Shown here: positions 9,575-19,967 of the stretch, piece after piece
Numbering within the stretch: position 1 is the stretch's first letter
Layout of the letters: every line of letters begins with the position of its first letter
DNA from: Rhodocyclaceae bacterium
Lineage (GTDB): Bacteria; Pseudomonadota; Gammaproteobacteria; Burkholderiales; Rhodocyclaceae
Length of the DNA: 64,000 nt
Reading direction: 5' to 3'
NCBI GenBank assembly: GCA_030824115.1
Contig: JAVBYI010000009.1
Coordinates: 62,001-126,000, forward strand
Notes under the pieces: model-generated
What the model was told of the DNA's origin: nothing
Seen by the model: only the letters and a program-made list of their open reading frames with translations
The model's database searches: none
Translations under genes and position numbers: made by a program

Positions 9575-11178
9575 GAGGCCCGCACGATAGCAGATGACAC
9601 TGCTTCGGCCACTTCGATGCCATCCACGCCGGCCGACAAAATGCCGCCCGCGTAACCGGCGCCTTCGCCGGCAGGATAAAGGCCCCTGACGTTGAGGCTT
9701 TGGCAATCGGCGCCGCGCGTGATGCGCAAGGGTGACGAGGTGCGCGTTTCCACGCCGGTCAGCACCGCATCGTCCAGCGCGAAGCCGCGAATCTGGCGGT
9801 CGAAGGCCGGAATGGCTTCGCGCATCGCCGCGATCACATAATCCGGCAAGGCCGTGGCAAGATCGGTCGGGCGCACGCCGGGCTGGTAGGAGGGCGCCAC
9901 CTCACCCAACTGCGTACTGGGTTGGCCGGCCAGAAAATCGCCGACGCGCTGCCCCGGTGCATCGTAGTTGCCACCGCCGAGTTCAAAGGCGCGCTGCTCC
10001 CAGCGGCGCTGGAATTCGATGCCGGCCAATGGACCATCACCGCCGAAATCCGCTGGCGTGACATTCACGACCAGACCGCTGTTGGCATTCCGTTCGGCGC
10101 GCGAATACTGGCTCATGCCGTTGGTGACGACGCAGCCCGGCTCCGAAGTCGCCGCCACCACCTGTCCGCCGGGACACATGCAGAAGCTGTACACATCGCG
10201 CCCATTGCTGGCGTGATGCACCAGCTTGTAATCGGCTGCACCAAGCAGCGGATGGCCGGCAAAGTTGCCGTAGCGCGCCTTGTCGATCAGCGACTGCGGA
10301 TGCTCGATGCGGAAGCCCACCGCGAACGCCTTGGCCTCCATGAACACGCCGCACCGGTACAGCATTTCAAAGGTGTCGCGCGCGCTGTGGCCGAGCGCGA
10401 GCACAACATGGTCGGCGCGAATTTCCTCGCCACTCGCCAGTACCACGCCGCGCACCTGACCCTCTTCGATGCTCAAATCCGCGACGCGCGCTTCGAAACG
10501 GATTTCACCGCCCAGCGCCTCGATCTCGGCACGCATTTTCTCGACCATGCTGACCAGCCGGAAGGTGCCAATGTGCGGCCGATTCACATAGAGAATTTCT
10601 TCCGGCGCGCCGGCCTTGACGAACTCGGTCAGCACCTTGCGGCCCAGATGGCGCCGATCCTTGATCTGGCTGTAGAGCTTGCCATCGGAGAAGGTGCCCG
10701 CCCCGCCCTCGCCGAACTGCACGTTCGATTCGGGATGCAGCGTGTGCTTGCGCCAGAGGTCCCAGGTGTCCTTGGTCCGTTCGCGCACCTTCTTGCCACG
10801 CTCCAGCACGAGGGGTTTGAAGCCGGCCTGCGCGAGGATCAGCGCGGCGAAGATGCCCGCCGGGCCGAAGCCAACGACGATGGGGCGCAGCGGCAGACTG
10901 GCGGGTGCCTGCGCCACAAACTGGTACGACATGTCCGGCGTCGGTTTGACATGGCTATCGTCCTTGAAGCGCTCAAGCACCGCCGCCTCGTCGATCACTT
11001 CAATGTCGAGGCTGTAGACGAACAGCAACGCGCTCTTCTTGCGCGCATCCGGGCTGCGCTTGTGGATACGCAACGCCAGCAGGTCAGCCGGATTGAGTTG
11101 CAGCCGTTGCAGAACGGCGGCGGTCAGTGCTTCCGGCGTATGTTCGAGCGGTAGCCGGAGTTCAGTAAGCCTGATCAC
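9571..11178 (-). CDS. FAD-dependent oxidoreductase, COG2509 type, inside the fts operon
   Basis: A 535-residue flavoprotein of unknown substrate. The N-terminal ~90 residues form a small domain (VIRLTELRLPLEHTPEAL...) seen in this family. The FAD-binding VVGFGPAGIFAALILAQAG motif lies near 100-118, ERGKKVRERTKD just after, and GLYPAGEGAGYAGGI near the C-terminus is the second FAD-contact motif. The GTG start at 11178 overlaps the ftsY stop (GTGA), and the end overlaps ftsE by 4 bp, so it is embedded in the ftsY-ftsE-ftsX unit. Whether it serves division is not shown by the sequence. Confidence 0.88.
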   Translation of the reverse strand: MIRLTELRLPLEHTPEALTAAVLQRLQLNPADLLALRIHKRSPDARKKSALLFVYSLDIEVIDEAAVLERFKDDSHVKPTPDMSYQFVAQAPASLPLRPIVVGFGPAGIFAALILAQAGFKPLVLERGKKVRERTKDTWDLWRKHTLHPESNVQFGEGGAGTFSDGKLYSQIKDRRHLGRKVLTEFVKAGAPEEILYVNRPHIGTFRLVSMVEKMRAEIEALGGEIRFEARVADLSIEEGQVRGVVLASGEEIRADHVVLALGHSARDTFEMLYRCGVFMEAKAFAVGFRIEHPQSLIDKARYGNFAGHPLLGAADYKLVHHASNGRDVYSFCMCPGGQVVAATSEPGCVVTNGMSQYSRAERNANSGLVVNVTPADFGGDGPLAGIEFQRRWEQRAFELGGGNYDAPGQRVGDFLAGQPSTQLGEVAPSYQPGVRPTDLATALPDYVIAAMREAIPAFDRQIRGFALDDAVLTGVETRTSSPLRITRGADCQSLNVRGLYPAGEGAGYAGGILSAGVDGIEVAEAVSSAIVRAS

Positions 11179-12131
11179 TGTCCGAACAGGGCTTCCACGA
11201 ACTCGCGCGCCTTGAAGGGCTGCAAGTCGTCGATGCCTTCGCCGACGCCGATGAAGCGCACCGGCTTCGGGCACTGGCGGGCAATCGCGGCCAGCACGCC
11301 GCCCTTGGCGGTGCCGTCGAGCTTGGTGACGACGAGGCCGGTGACGCCGATGGCCTTGTCAAAGGCCTTGACCTGCGCGATGGCGTTCTGGCCGATGTTG
11401 GCATCAAGCACCAGCAACACTTCATGCGGGCCACTCGGCTCGGCTTTCTGGATGACACGGCGCACCTTGGCGATTTCTTCCATCAGATTGAGCTGGGTCG
11501 GCAGGCGGCCGGCAGTGTCGGCCATCATCACGTCGATGCCGCGCGCTCTGGCAGCCGAGATGGCATCGAACACCACTGCGGCCGGATCGCCACCATCTTG
11601 CGCGATTACCGTGACGTCGTTGCGGCGGCCCCATTCGGCGAGCTGTTCGCGCGCGGCAGCACGGAAGGTATCGCCTGCCGCGAGCAACACGCCGTGGCCC
11701 TCGTTCTGGAACTGCTTGGCCAGTTTGCCGATCGACGTCGTCTTGCCTGCGCCATTGACCCCGGCAATCATCATGATGAAAGGCTTCTGGCCCTCGATCA
11801 CCAGCGGTTGTTCGAGCGGCATGAGCAATTGCGTGAGCAGATCGATCAGCGCGCCGCGCAGTGCGGCCGGCGATTCGATCTTTTCCTTCTTGACCCTGGC
11901 GCGCAATTCGTCGAGCAACCATTGCGTGGCCTCGACGCCGCAGTCGGCCATCAGCAGGGTGGACTCAAGCTCTTCGAGCAGTTCGTCATCGATCCGGGCA
12001 CGGGAAAACAGTTCGCCCAGCGGCGTGTTGAGTGTGGCGCGCGTGCGCGAAAGCCCTGCCTTGAGGCGATCTGTCCAAGAGGGCTTGGGGGCGTCAGGCG
12101 CGACTTGATCTTTCTTGAGGAAACCAAACAT
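11175..12131 (-). CDS. ftsY: Signal recognition particle receptor FtsY
   Basis: GTPase that docks SRP-ribosome complexes on the membrane. It has 318 residues, a short form lacking the long acidic A domain. NG domain: helical N part (about 20-100), P-loop GVNGAGKTTSIGKLA (about 120-134), AGDTFRAAAREQL, DTAGRLPTQLNLMEE, TKLDGTAKGG and GVGEGIDDLQPF. The start MFGFLKKDQ matches the usual N-terminus; no good Shine-Dalgarno sequence precedes it. It is first in the operon and divergent from the M16 peptidase gene, with 73 bp between start codons. Confidence 0.96.
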   Translation of the reverse strand: MFGFLKKDQVAPDAPKPSWTDRLKAGLSRTRATLNTPLGELFSRARIDDELLEELESTLLMADCGVEATQWLLDELRARVKKEKIESPAALRGALIDLLTQLLMPLEQPLVIEGQKPFIMMIAGVNGAGKTTSIGKLAKQFQNEGHGVLLAAGDTFRAAAREQLAEWGRRNDVTVIAQDGGDPAAVVFDAISAARARGIDVMMADTAGRLPTQLNLMEEIAKVRRVIQKAEPSGPHEVLLVLDANIGQNAIAQVKAFDKAIGVTGLVVTKLDGTAKGGVLAAIARQCPKPVRFIGVGEGIDDLQPFKAREFVEALFGQ

Positions 12132-12204
12132 GGGGATGAGTGTCGTAGTAGGGTCACGCGCTATGATGCGCTGCGCCGATTTTAATTCAGAAGCCCACAG
12201 CCCC

Positions 12205-13578
12205 ATGAAAAATAGACTTTTTTTCGCACTTTCGCTGTTCATTGCCGTCCTGCCAGCGCCGACATTTGCCACTGATGAAACCACCTTTGAGAAAACCCTC
12301 GCCAACGGCCTGCGCGTGATCGTCAAGGAAGACCACCGCGCGCCTACCGTCGTGCACATGGTCTGGTATCGCGCCGGGGCAATGGACGAAAAGGACGGCA
12401 CCTCCGGCGTCGCGCATGTGCTGGAACACATGATGTTCAAGGGCACGAAGACGCTGAAGCCGGGTGAATTCAACCAGCGCGTGGCGGAAGCTGGCGGGCG
12501 CGACAACGCCTTTACCAGCCTCGACTACACGGCTTATTTCCAGATCGTGCCGAAGGGGGCGCTGCCCGAGATGATGCAACTGGAGGCGGACCGCATGGCC
12601 AATCTCGTGCTCTCCCCGGAGGAGTTTGCGGCGGAAATTCAGGTGGTGATGGAAGAGCGTCGTCTGCGCACCGAAGACAATCCGGAAGCACGCGTCTATG
12701 AGGGTCTCAAGGCGGCGGCCTTCATGGCCCACCCCTACCGCCGCCCCATCATCGGCTGGATGGACGACCTGAAAAGCATGACCTGGCAGGATGCGCGCGA
12801 CTGGTATCGCGACTGGTATGCGCCGAACAACGCCTACGTCGTAATCGCCGGCGATGTGGATCACAAGGATGTGTTCAGACTCGCCGAGCAGACCTATGGC
12901 AAGCACAAGGCAAAACCGCTGCCCGTTCGCAAGCCACAGAACGAGCCGCAGCAGCAAGGCCTGCGCCGCATTACCGTCAAGGCCCCCGCCCAGTTGCCCT
13001 ACCTGATGATGGCCTGGAAGGCACCCAAGCTGCTGGATATCGACAAGGAGCGCGAGCCGTTTGCCCTCGAAGTGCTGTCCTCACTGCTGGATGGCAACGA
13101 TGCGGCACGTTTCCCGAAACGGCTGGTGCGTGGCGAGAAAATCGCGCAATCCGCGGGTGCCGGCTACGATGCCTCGGTGCGTGGCGAAACGCAATTTATC
13201 CTCGCCGGTCAGCCGGCGGCGGGCAAGACGGTCGCGGAACTGGAAGCGGCACTGCGCAACGAGATCAAGCGCATTCAGGACGAAGGCGTGACCGAGGAAG
13301 AGCTCAAGCGCGTCAAGACCCAGACCATCGCCGCGCAGGTGTACAAACGCGACTCGCTGATGGCGCAGGCGATGGAGATCGGCCATACGGAAGCGTCGGG
13401 CCTGAACTGGCGCGACATCGACAAGCTGCTCGACAAGATCCGCAGCGTCACCGCCGAGGAAGTGCAAGCCGTGGCAAAAAAATACTTCATCGACGACACG
13501 CTCACAGTCGCCGTGCTCGACCCCCAACCGATTGATGCAGCCGCGAAGAAAAAAGCCGGCTTCGCCACACGCCACTGA
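12205..13578 (+). CDS. M16-family zinc metallopeptidase (active subunit), periplasmic
   Basis: Pitrilysin/insulinase-type protease, 457 residues. The signal peptide [22 protein letters not shown] is followed by the N-terminal M16 domain with the inverted zinc motif HVLEH (in SGVAHVLEHMMFKG, about residues 71-84) and the distal Glu region EERRLRTEDNPEARVYE. The C-terminal half is the inactive-type M16_C domain. It is paired 17 bp upstream of a second M16 gene lacking the zinc motif, the usual active/inactive arrangement. The 24-bp repeat encodes the end of the signal peptide. Confidence 0.92.
   Translation: MKNRLFFALSLFIAVLPAPTFATDETTFEKTLANGLRVIVKEDHRAPTVVHMVWYRAGAMDEKDGTSGVAHVLEHMMFKGTKTLKPGEFNQRVAEAGGRDNAFTSLDYTAYFQIVPKGALPEMMQLEADRMANLVLSPEEFAAEIQVVMEERRLRTEDNPEARVYEGLKAAAFMAHPYRRPIIGWMDDLKSMTWQDARDWYRDWYAPNNAYVVIAGDVDHKDVFRLAEQTYGKHKAKPLPVRKPQNEPQQQGLRRITVKAPAQLPYLMMAWKAPKLLDIDKEREPFALEVLSSLLDGNDAARFPKRLVRGEKIAQSAGAGYDASVRGETQFILAGQPAAGKTVAELEAALRNEIKRIQDEGVTEEELKRVKTQTIAAQVYKRDSLMAQAMEIGHTEASGLNWRDIDKLLDKIRSVTAEEVQAVAKKYFIDDTLTVAVLDPQPIDAAAKKKAGFATRH
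12244..12267 (+). repeat. 24-bp dispersed repeat, copy 4 (in M16 signal peptide)
   Basis: GCCGTC-CTGCCAGC-GCCGAC-ATTT, identical over 24 bp to copies 3 and 18. Translated AVLPAPTF at the signal-peptide cleavage region. Confidence 0.92.
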
Positions 13579-13595
13579 GCTTATTAAGGACTGCC

Positions 13596-14882
13596 ATGCG
13601 TTTCCTGATTGCCTTGTTGTTCGTCCTGTCCGGCCATGTTCTCGCCGGCCCGCAGATTCAGCACTGGGTCGCACCGACCGGTGCGAAGGTCTATTTCGTC
13701 GAAAGCCGCAGCCTGCCGATCCTCGACGTCAACATCGACTTCGTGGCCGGTGGCGCGCGCAGCCCGGCCGACAAGGCGGGCGTCGCCAGCCTCACAGCGA
13801 GCCTGCTCGAAGCGGGTGTGACGGACATGGACGAAGAGCAGATCTCCGCCCGTCTCGTTGATCTCGGCGCCCGTCTTTCCTCCGGCTCGGATCAGGACAA
13901 GGCCAGCGTCAGCCTGCGCACCTTGTCTTCCACCGAAGAAAAATCCGGCGCCCTGGCGCTGATGCGTGCCGTCCTGTCAGCGCCGACATTTCCTGAAACC
14001 GTACTGGCGCGCGAGAAGGGCCGCACCATCGAAGCGCTGAAGGATGCCGAAACCCGCCCCGACAGCATCGTCGCCAAACGTTTCGCCGCTGCCGCTTACA
14101 CGGGTCATCCCTACGGCCGTAGTGCTACGCCGGAGAGTGTGGCCCTGATTACGCGCGACGATCTGGTGCAGTTTCACAAGACCCATTACGTGGCCGGCAA
14201 TGCCGTGATTTCCATCCTCGGTGATGTCTCACGCGAAGAAGCCGAAGCCATCGCCATTCAGCTCACCGAATTTCTGCCCGCCGGAAGAGAAATCGCACCG
14301 CTGCCGCCGGTCGTCCTGCCGGGACGCGACACGCTAAAGGTGGCGCATCCGGCCACCCAGTCGCACATCCGCATCGGCCTGCCCGCCATCAAGCGCGATG
14401 CCGGCCCGGACTACTTCGCCCTGCTGGTCGGCAACTACACGCTCGGTGGCGGCGGCTTCGTCTCGCGATTGATGAAGGAGGTGCGCGAGAAGCGCGGCTA
14501 TGCCTACAGCGTCTATTCCACTTTCTCGCCGCGCGTGCTGCCCGGCCCCTTCGAGATCGGCCTGCAAACAAAGCGTGAGCAGGCACAGGACGCACTGAAA
14601 GTCGTTGAGCAAGTGCTGACCGAGTTCCTCGCCAAAGGCCCCACCGAGCAGGAACTCGCCGCCGCAAAGAAGAATCTCATCGACGGCCAGGCGCTGCGTA
14701 TCGACAGCAACGCCAAGCTGCTCGGCTACTTGTCGCTGATCGGCTTCTACGGCCTGCCGCTCGATTATCTCGACCAGTTCCCGCGTCTGGTGGACGCCAT
14801 CACGCGTGACGATGTGAAAGCCGCCTTCCAGCGCCACATCAAGCCGGAACATCTGGTGACCGTGGTCGTGGCGGCGGATTGA
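13596..14882 (+). CDS. M16-family peptidase-like protein, catalytically inactive partner
   Basis: A 428-residue periplasmic protein with signal peptide MRFLIALLFVLSGHVLAG. It aligns in layout with the upstream protease, but where HxxEH should be it reads GVASLTASLLEAG, so zinc ligands are missing. The C-terminal domain keeps the substrate-side motif VREKRGYAYSVYS. Such partners form heterodimers with the active subunit. It ends 7 bp before rsmD. Confidence 0.9.
   Translation: MRFLIALLFVLSGHVLAGPQIQHWVAPTGAKVYFVESRSLPILDVNIDFVAGGARSPADKAGVASLTASLLEAGVTDMDEEQISARLVDLGARLSSGSDQDKASVSLRTLSSTEEKSGALALMRAVLSAPTFPETVLAREKGRTIEALKDAETRPDSIVAKRFAAAAYTGHPYGRSATPESVALITRDDLVQFHKTHYVAGNAVISILGDVSREEAEAIAIQLTEFLPAGREIAPLPPVVLPGRDTLKVAHPATQSHIRIGLPAIKRDAGPDYFALLVGNYTLGGGGFVSRLMKEVREKRGYAYSVYSTFSPRVLPGPFEIGLQTKREQAQDALKVVEQVLTEFLAKGPTEQELAAAKKNLIDGQALRIDSNAKLLGYLSLIGFYGLPLDYLDQFPRLVDAITRDDVKAAFQRHIKPEHLVTVVVAAD
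13968..13991 (+). repeat. 24-bp dispersed repeat, copy 5 (in inactive M16 gene)
   Basis: GCCGTC-CTGTCAGC-GCCGAC-ATTT, one change from the commonest form. Translated AVLSAPTF. Confidence 0.88.
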
Positions 14883-14889
14883 GTCCTCC

Positions 14890-16185
<1,296 letters not shown>

Positions 16186-16189
16186 TCCA

Positions 16190-16912
16190 TTGACCGATCC
16201 GACGACCCTCGTTTTCTGGATTGCCGTTCTCCAGATCATCGCCATCGACATCCTGCTCGGTGGCGACAATGCGGTCGTCATTGCGCTGGCCTGCCGCAAG
16301 CTACCGGATGAGCAGCGTAAAAAAGGCATTTTCTGGGGCGTGGCCGGCGCCATCATCCTGCGCGTCATCCTGATCTTCTTTGCCCTGCAACTGCTTGCGG
16401 TGCCCTGGCTGAAGTTCGTCGGTGCCCTGCTGCTGTTCTGGATCGGCATCAAGCTGCTGCAACCCGAAGAGGAGGGTCACGGCGATGTCGCCGCGGCGAC
16501 CACCCTCGCGGCGGCGATCAAGACCATCATCGTCGCCGATGCCGTGATGAGCCTCGATAACGTCATCGCCGTTGCCGCCGCCGCGCACGGCAGCATGGTG
16601 CTGGTGACCTTCGGCATCCTCGTCTCGATTCCCATCGTCGTCTGGGGCAGCCAATTGGTGCTCAAGCTGATGGATCGCTACCCCATCGTGATCACCGCTG
16701 GCGGTGCGCTGCTCGGCTGGATCGGCGGCGGCATGATTCCGGGCGACCCGGCGCTGGCCGATTTCTTCGCCGGCATGCCTTACGCAAAGTACGGATTGGC
16801 CATCCTCGGCGCCGTGCTCGTCATCGCCATCGGCAAGCTGCTGGCGATGAAAGCCGAAAAGGCACGCCACGCCGCGCCCGTCGATCTGCTGGCCGAACAG
16901 AAGGAGAACTGA
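16190..16912 (+). CDS. TerC-family integral membrane protein (YjbE-like)
   Basis: A 240-residue protein with about seven hydrophobic helices. It carries the two family signatures GGDNAVVIALA (about 23-33) and SLDNVIAVAAAA (about 122-133), which hold acidic residues within the membrane. TerC relatives are linked to metal export and to metalation of exported proteins; which applies here is unknown. The TTG start at 16190 lies 4 bp after the ferredoxin stop, and the universal stress gene follows after 1 bp. Confidence 0.9.
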   Translation: MTDPTTLVFWIAVLQIIAIDILLGGDNAVVIALACRKLPDEQRKKGIFWGVAGAIILRVILIFFALQLLAVPWLKFVGALLLFWIGIKLLQPEEEGHGDVAAATTLAAAIKTIIVADAVMSLDNVIAVAAAAHGSMVLVTFGILVSIPIVVWGSQLVLKLMDRYPIVITAGGALLGWIGGGMIPGDPALADFFAGMPYAKYGLAILGAVLVIAIGKLLAMKAEKARHAAPVDLLAEQKEN

Positions 16913-16913
16913 C

Positions 16914-17345
16914 ATGGCACAGCAAAGTTGGCTCATCCCCGTCGATGGTTCCGAGGTTTCGCTCAAGCCAATCGACTGGCTAATCACGCATCGCGAGGAT
17001 TGGACAACCCTGCCCGCGATTCACCTGCTCAGCGTGCAAGCACCGCTCACCGGTGACGCCAGCCGCTTCGTCAATGCCGACCAGCTCAAGGACTACCACC
17101 GCGAAGAAGGGCTGAAGGCCATGGCCGAAGCCGAGCGCCGCCTGAAAGCCGCCGGCATCGTGCCGCAGCTTCATGTCTCGGTGGGCGACAGCGCCGAAAC
17201 CATCGTCGATTTCGCCGCCAGCCGCGCCTGCGACCAGATCCTCATCGGCACCCGAGGCCACACCGGCCTCGGCGGCACCCTGCTCGGCTCAGTCGCCTCC
17301 AAGGTCGCCCACAAAACGCAGCTACCGCTGCTGCTGCTCCGCTAG
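16914..17345 (+). CDS. Universal stress protein, UspA family
   Basis: A single-domain USP of 143 residues. The N-terminal strand ends in IPVDGSEVSLKPID, and the C-terminal nucleotide-binding pattern G-x2-G-x9-G-S is present as GTRGHTGLGGTLLGSVAS (about 113-130), so ATP binding is likely. It is co-directional and nearly contiguous with the TerC-family gene, suggesting co-expression. It is convergent with mutM, 5 bp apart. Confidence 0.92.
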   Translation: MAQQSWLIPVDGSEVSLKPIDWLITHREDWTTLPAIHLLSVQAPLTGDASRFVNADQLKDYHREEGLKAMAEAERRLKAAGIVPQLHVSVGDSAETIVDFAASRACDQILIGTRGHTGLGGTLLGSVASKVAHKTQLPLLLLR

Positions 17346-17350
17346 GCTGT

Positions 17351-18160
17351 TTACCGCTGACAGCGCGGGCAGTAAAAAGTCGAGCGCTGCCCCTGCCGGA
17401 TCACCTTGATCGGCGCGCCACACTGCACACAAGGTTCGCCGGCCCGGCCATAGACCTTGTGCTGCACCTGAAAATCGCCCATGCCCTCCGGGCCGCAAAA
17501 GTCGCGCAGGGTGCTGCCGCCAGCCGCGATGGCGGCTTCGAGGGTTTGCTGGATGATCGGCACCAGCCGTTCCAGCCGCGCAAGGCTCACCCGGCCCGCC
17601 GGCCGACGCGGATCGATGCCGGCGTCGAACAGGCTCTCGGCCGCGTAAATGTTACCGACCCCGACGACCAAGGCGCCATCCATGATCGCCGGCTTGATGC
17701 CCACCGCCTTGCCGTGCAGGGCCTGCTGCAACCAGCGACCGGTGAATTCGGGGGTCAGCGGTTCGATGCCGAGCTTGGCAATCAGCGGATGCTGCAGCGG
17801 ATCGCCTGTCAGCCAAAGGATCACGCCGAAGCGGCGCGGGTCGGTAAAGCGCAACACGCTGTTGCCAAACACGAAATCGGCATGGTCGTGTTTGGCCGGT
17901 GGTTCATTGGGGGTAGCGAAACGCAGGCTGCCCGACATGCCCAGATGGATCAGCAGATGCCCGCCATCAAAATCCAGCAACAGATACTTGCCACGGCGCT
18001 TGACCGCGACCAGCGGCCGGCCCGCCAGTTTCTTCGCCAGTCCCGCCGGCACCGGGTAGCGTAATGTCGGCGCTCGCAGGACGGCATGATCGAGCTGCCG
18101 GCCTTCGACCCGGGCGGCGATGCCGCGCCGCGTGACTTCGACCTCAGGCAGCTCGGGCAT
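17351..18160 (-). CDS. mutM: Formamidopyrimidine-DNA glycosylase
   Basis: Base-excision repair enzyme for 8-oxoguanine, 269 residues. The catalytic N-terminal Pro is in MPELPEVEVTRRG, the helix-two-turn-helix segment in VVGVGNIYAAESLFDAGI (about 165-182) and the C-terminal zinc finger in CVQCGAP ... STFYCPRCQR. A repeat copy encodes AVLRAPTL near the N-terminus (about 26-33), where the family normally has a poorly conserved strand before RxPV. Confidence 0.96.
   Translation of the reverse strand: MPELPEVEVTRRGIAARVEGRQLDHAVLRAPTLRYPVPAGLAKKLAGRPLVAVKRRGKYLLLDFDGGHLLIHLGMSGSLRFATPNEPPAKHDHADFVFGNSVLRFTDPRRFGVILWLTGDPLQHPLIAKLGIEPLTPEFTGRWLQQALHGKAVGIKPAIMDGALVVGVGNIYAAESLFDAGIDPRRPAGRVSLARLERLVPIIQQTLEAAIAAGGSTLRDFCGPEGMGDFQVQHKVYGRAGEPCVQCGAPIKVIRQGQRSTFYCPRCQR
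18062..18085 (-). repeat. 24-bp dispersed repeat, copy 6 (in mutM)
   Basis: Minus strand GCCGTC-CTGCGAGC-GCCGAC-ATTA, two differences from consensus. Translated AVLRAPTL. Confidence 0.8.
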
Positions 18161-18239
18161 GGCGTGCTTGCAAAACTGTTAACATGCCGCCATTGTATCT
18201 ACTGGCATTCTGACCATTCTGTCTAGTCGGCCCCCTGCG

Positions 18240-19967
18240 ATGAAACCAATCCTGCCCTTCCTTTTTGCAATTCCCCTTTTCATGGCAGGGAGCGGGCTGC
18301 ATGCCGCCGAACCCGCCGCAGCTGCGGATGCGTCAGAAGATAAGACTGAATCCGCAGAAGCAACGGCCTCTCTGCCCAAGATTGATCTCACGCCCAAGCT
18401 GCTCTACCAGCTCCTGCTGGCCGAAATTGCCGGGCAGCGCGGTCAGGTAGGGCAGTCCGCCCTGTTGTACCGCGAACTGGCGCGCGAAACCCGCGACCCA
18501 CGCGTGGCCCGTCGTGCCACCGAGATGGCCCTGCATGGACGGCAACTGGAAGTTGCGCTGGAAGCGGCCCAGCTCTGGCAATCCCTGGAGCCGGAATCCG
18601 CCCAGGCACGCCAGACCCTGATTCGTCTGCTCGCCGCCCTCGGACGCCAGGACGACCTTGCCCGCGAGGTCGGGGCACTTTTGGCGGCCGAACCCCAGCA
18701 CATCGCCCAAAATCTTTCACATCTGAACCGGCTGTTTGCCCGCATCAATGACCGCAAGGTAGCTCGCAACATCATCGAAACCGTCACCACGCCTTATCTC
18801 GCGCTCCCCGAAGCCCATTACGCGCGCGCGATTGCCGCTTTCGAAGCGCAGGACATTGCCGCTGCCCGTCAGTTGATCCAGCGCGTGCTGTCGCTCAAGC
18901 CCGATTGGGAAGCCGCCGCGCTGTTCCAGTTTCAACTGGCCGACGATCGTGCCGAGGGACTGGCGCAACTGGCCGGTTTTGTCGACCGTCAACCGCAGGC
19001 CCGTGAGGCACAACTAACCTATGCACGTGCGCTGGTGGCCGAGAAGCGCTATGCCGACGCCCGGCGCGTGTTCGATCGCCTGCTCACGCAGGATGCCGCC
19101 ACACCGAATGGTGACGTGATCTTTGCCGTCGCTGTTCTGTCGCTGCAACTCAACGACACCGCCGCCGCCGAGAAGCAGTTGCTGCGCCTGATCGAAATCG
19201 GTCATGCCGAAGCCGACAAGGCACGTTTCTACCTCGGCCAGATCGCCGAGGAAGCCAAGCGCTGGGGGGATGCCCTGCACTGGTTCAATGCGGTCGGGCG
19301 TGGCGAACACTACCTCTCGGCTCGTCTGCATGGCGCCAACATTCTTGCCAAGCAAGGCAATCTTGCCGGCGCGCGCCAGCATCTGACTAACTCGGAAGCC
19401 GCCACGCCGCGCGAACGGGTGCAGCTCCTGATCGGCGAAGCGCAGATCCTGCGCGACATGGGCGATGTCGCCGCCGCCCATGGCGTGCTGGTGGCCGGCC
19501 TGACGCAGCAGCCGGAGCAGCCCGAATTGATGTACGAAGCCGCCCTGATGGCCGAAAAGCTCGGTCGCTTCGACGAACTGGAAGCTCGCCTGCGCCGCCT
19601 GATCGAACTCAAGCCCGACCATGCCCACGCCCTGAATGCACTGGGCTATTCGCTGGCCGAACGCAAGGTACGGCTGGCCGAGGCCCGCAGCCTGATTGAG
19701 CGCGCACTCGAAATCGCGCCGAACGATCCCTTCATTCTCGACAGCAAGGGCTGGGTGCAATTCCGCATGGGCGATACGGGCATGGCCCTCGAAACGCTCA
19801 ATCGCGCCTTTGGCCTTCGGCCTGACCCTGAAATCGCCGCACATCTCGGCGAAGTACTCTGGTCGCTCGGCCGTCAGTCGGAAGCCCGCAGCACCTGGGA
19901 CAAGGCGCGCCGCGAACATCCGGCCAACGAAGTGCTGGCCGAGACAATCAAGCGATTCCAGCCTTGA
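18240..19967 (+). CDS. Secreted tetratricopeptide-repeat protein
   Basis: A 575-residue protein with a signal peptide (MKPILPFLFAIPLFMAGSGLHA) followed by helical repeats along the whole length. The clearest TPR units are in the last 150 residues (HALNALGYSLAERKVRLAEA; DPFILDSKGWVQFRMGDTGM). Its stop overlaps the lolB start, so it is the first gene of the TPR-lolB-ispE unit, an order common in betaproteobacteria. Function is not defined; a role in envelope assembly is an inference from the link to lolB. Confidence 0.88.
   Translation: MKPILPFLFAIPLFMAGSGLHAAEPAAAADASEDKTESAEATASLPKIDLTPKLLYQLLLAEIAGQRGQVGQSALLYRELARETRDPRVARRATEMALHGRQLEVALEAAQLWQSLEPESAQARQTLIRLLAALGRQDDLAREVGALLAAEPQHIAQNLSHLNRLFARINDRKVARNIIETVTTPYLALPEAHYARAIAAFEAQDIAAARQLIQRVLSLKPDWEAAALFQFQLADDRAEGLAQLAGFVDRQPQAREAQLTYARALVAEKRYADARRVFDRLLTQDAATPNGDVIFAVAVLSLQLNDTAAAEKQLLRLIEIGHAEADKARFYLGQIAEEAKRWGDALHWFNAVGRGEHYLSARLHGANILAKQGNLAGARQHLTNSEAATPRERVQLLIGEAQILRDMGDVAAAHGVLVAGLTQQPEQPELMYEAALMAEKLGRFDELEARLRRLIELKPDHAHALNALGYSLAERKVRLAEARSLIERALEIAPNDPFILDSKGWVQFRMGDTGMALETLNRAFGLRPDPEIAAHLGEVLWSLGRQSEARSTWDKARREHPANEVLAETIKRFQP

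Noticed and set aside
9922-11154. A 410-codon plus-strand frame opposite the COG2509 flavoprotein
   Set aside because: The minus-strand gene has two FAD motifs and 4-bp overlaps with both neighbours; the plus frame has no start context or domain.
11700-11770. P-loop codons of ftsY and other ATPases as extra repeat copies
   Set aside because: They share short GC-rich words such as CTTGCC but lack the GCCGTC and GCCGAC blocks at the right spacing.
17370-17400. A stretch resembling the 24-bp repeat at the end of mutM
   Set aside because: AAAAAGTCGAGCGCTGCCCC shares only part of the pattern and encodes the conserved zinc-finger STFYCPRCQ; both repeat blocks fail.
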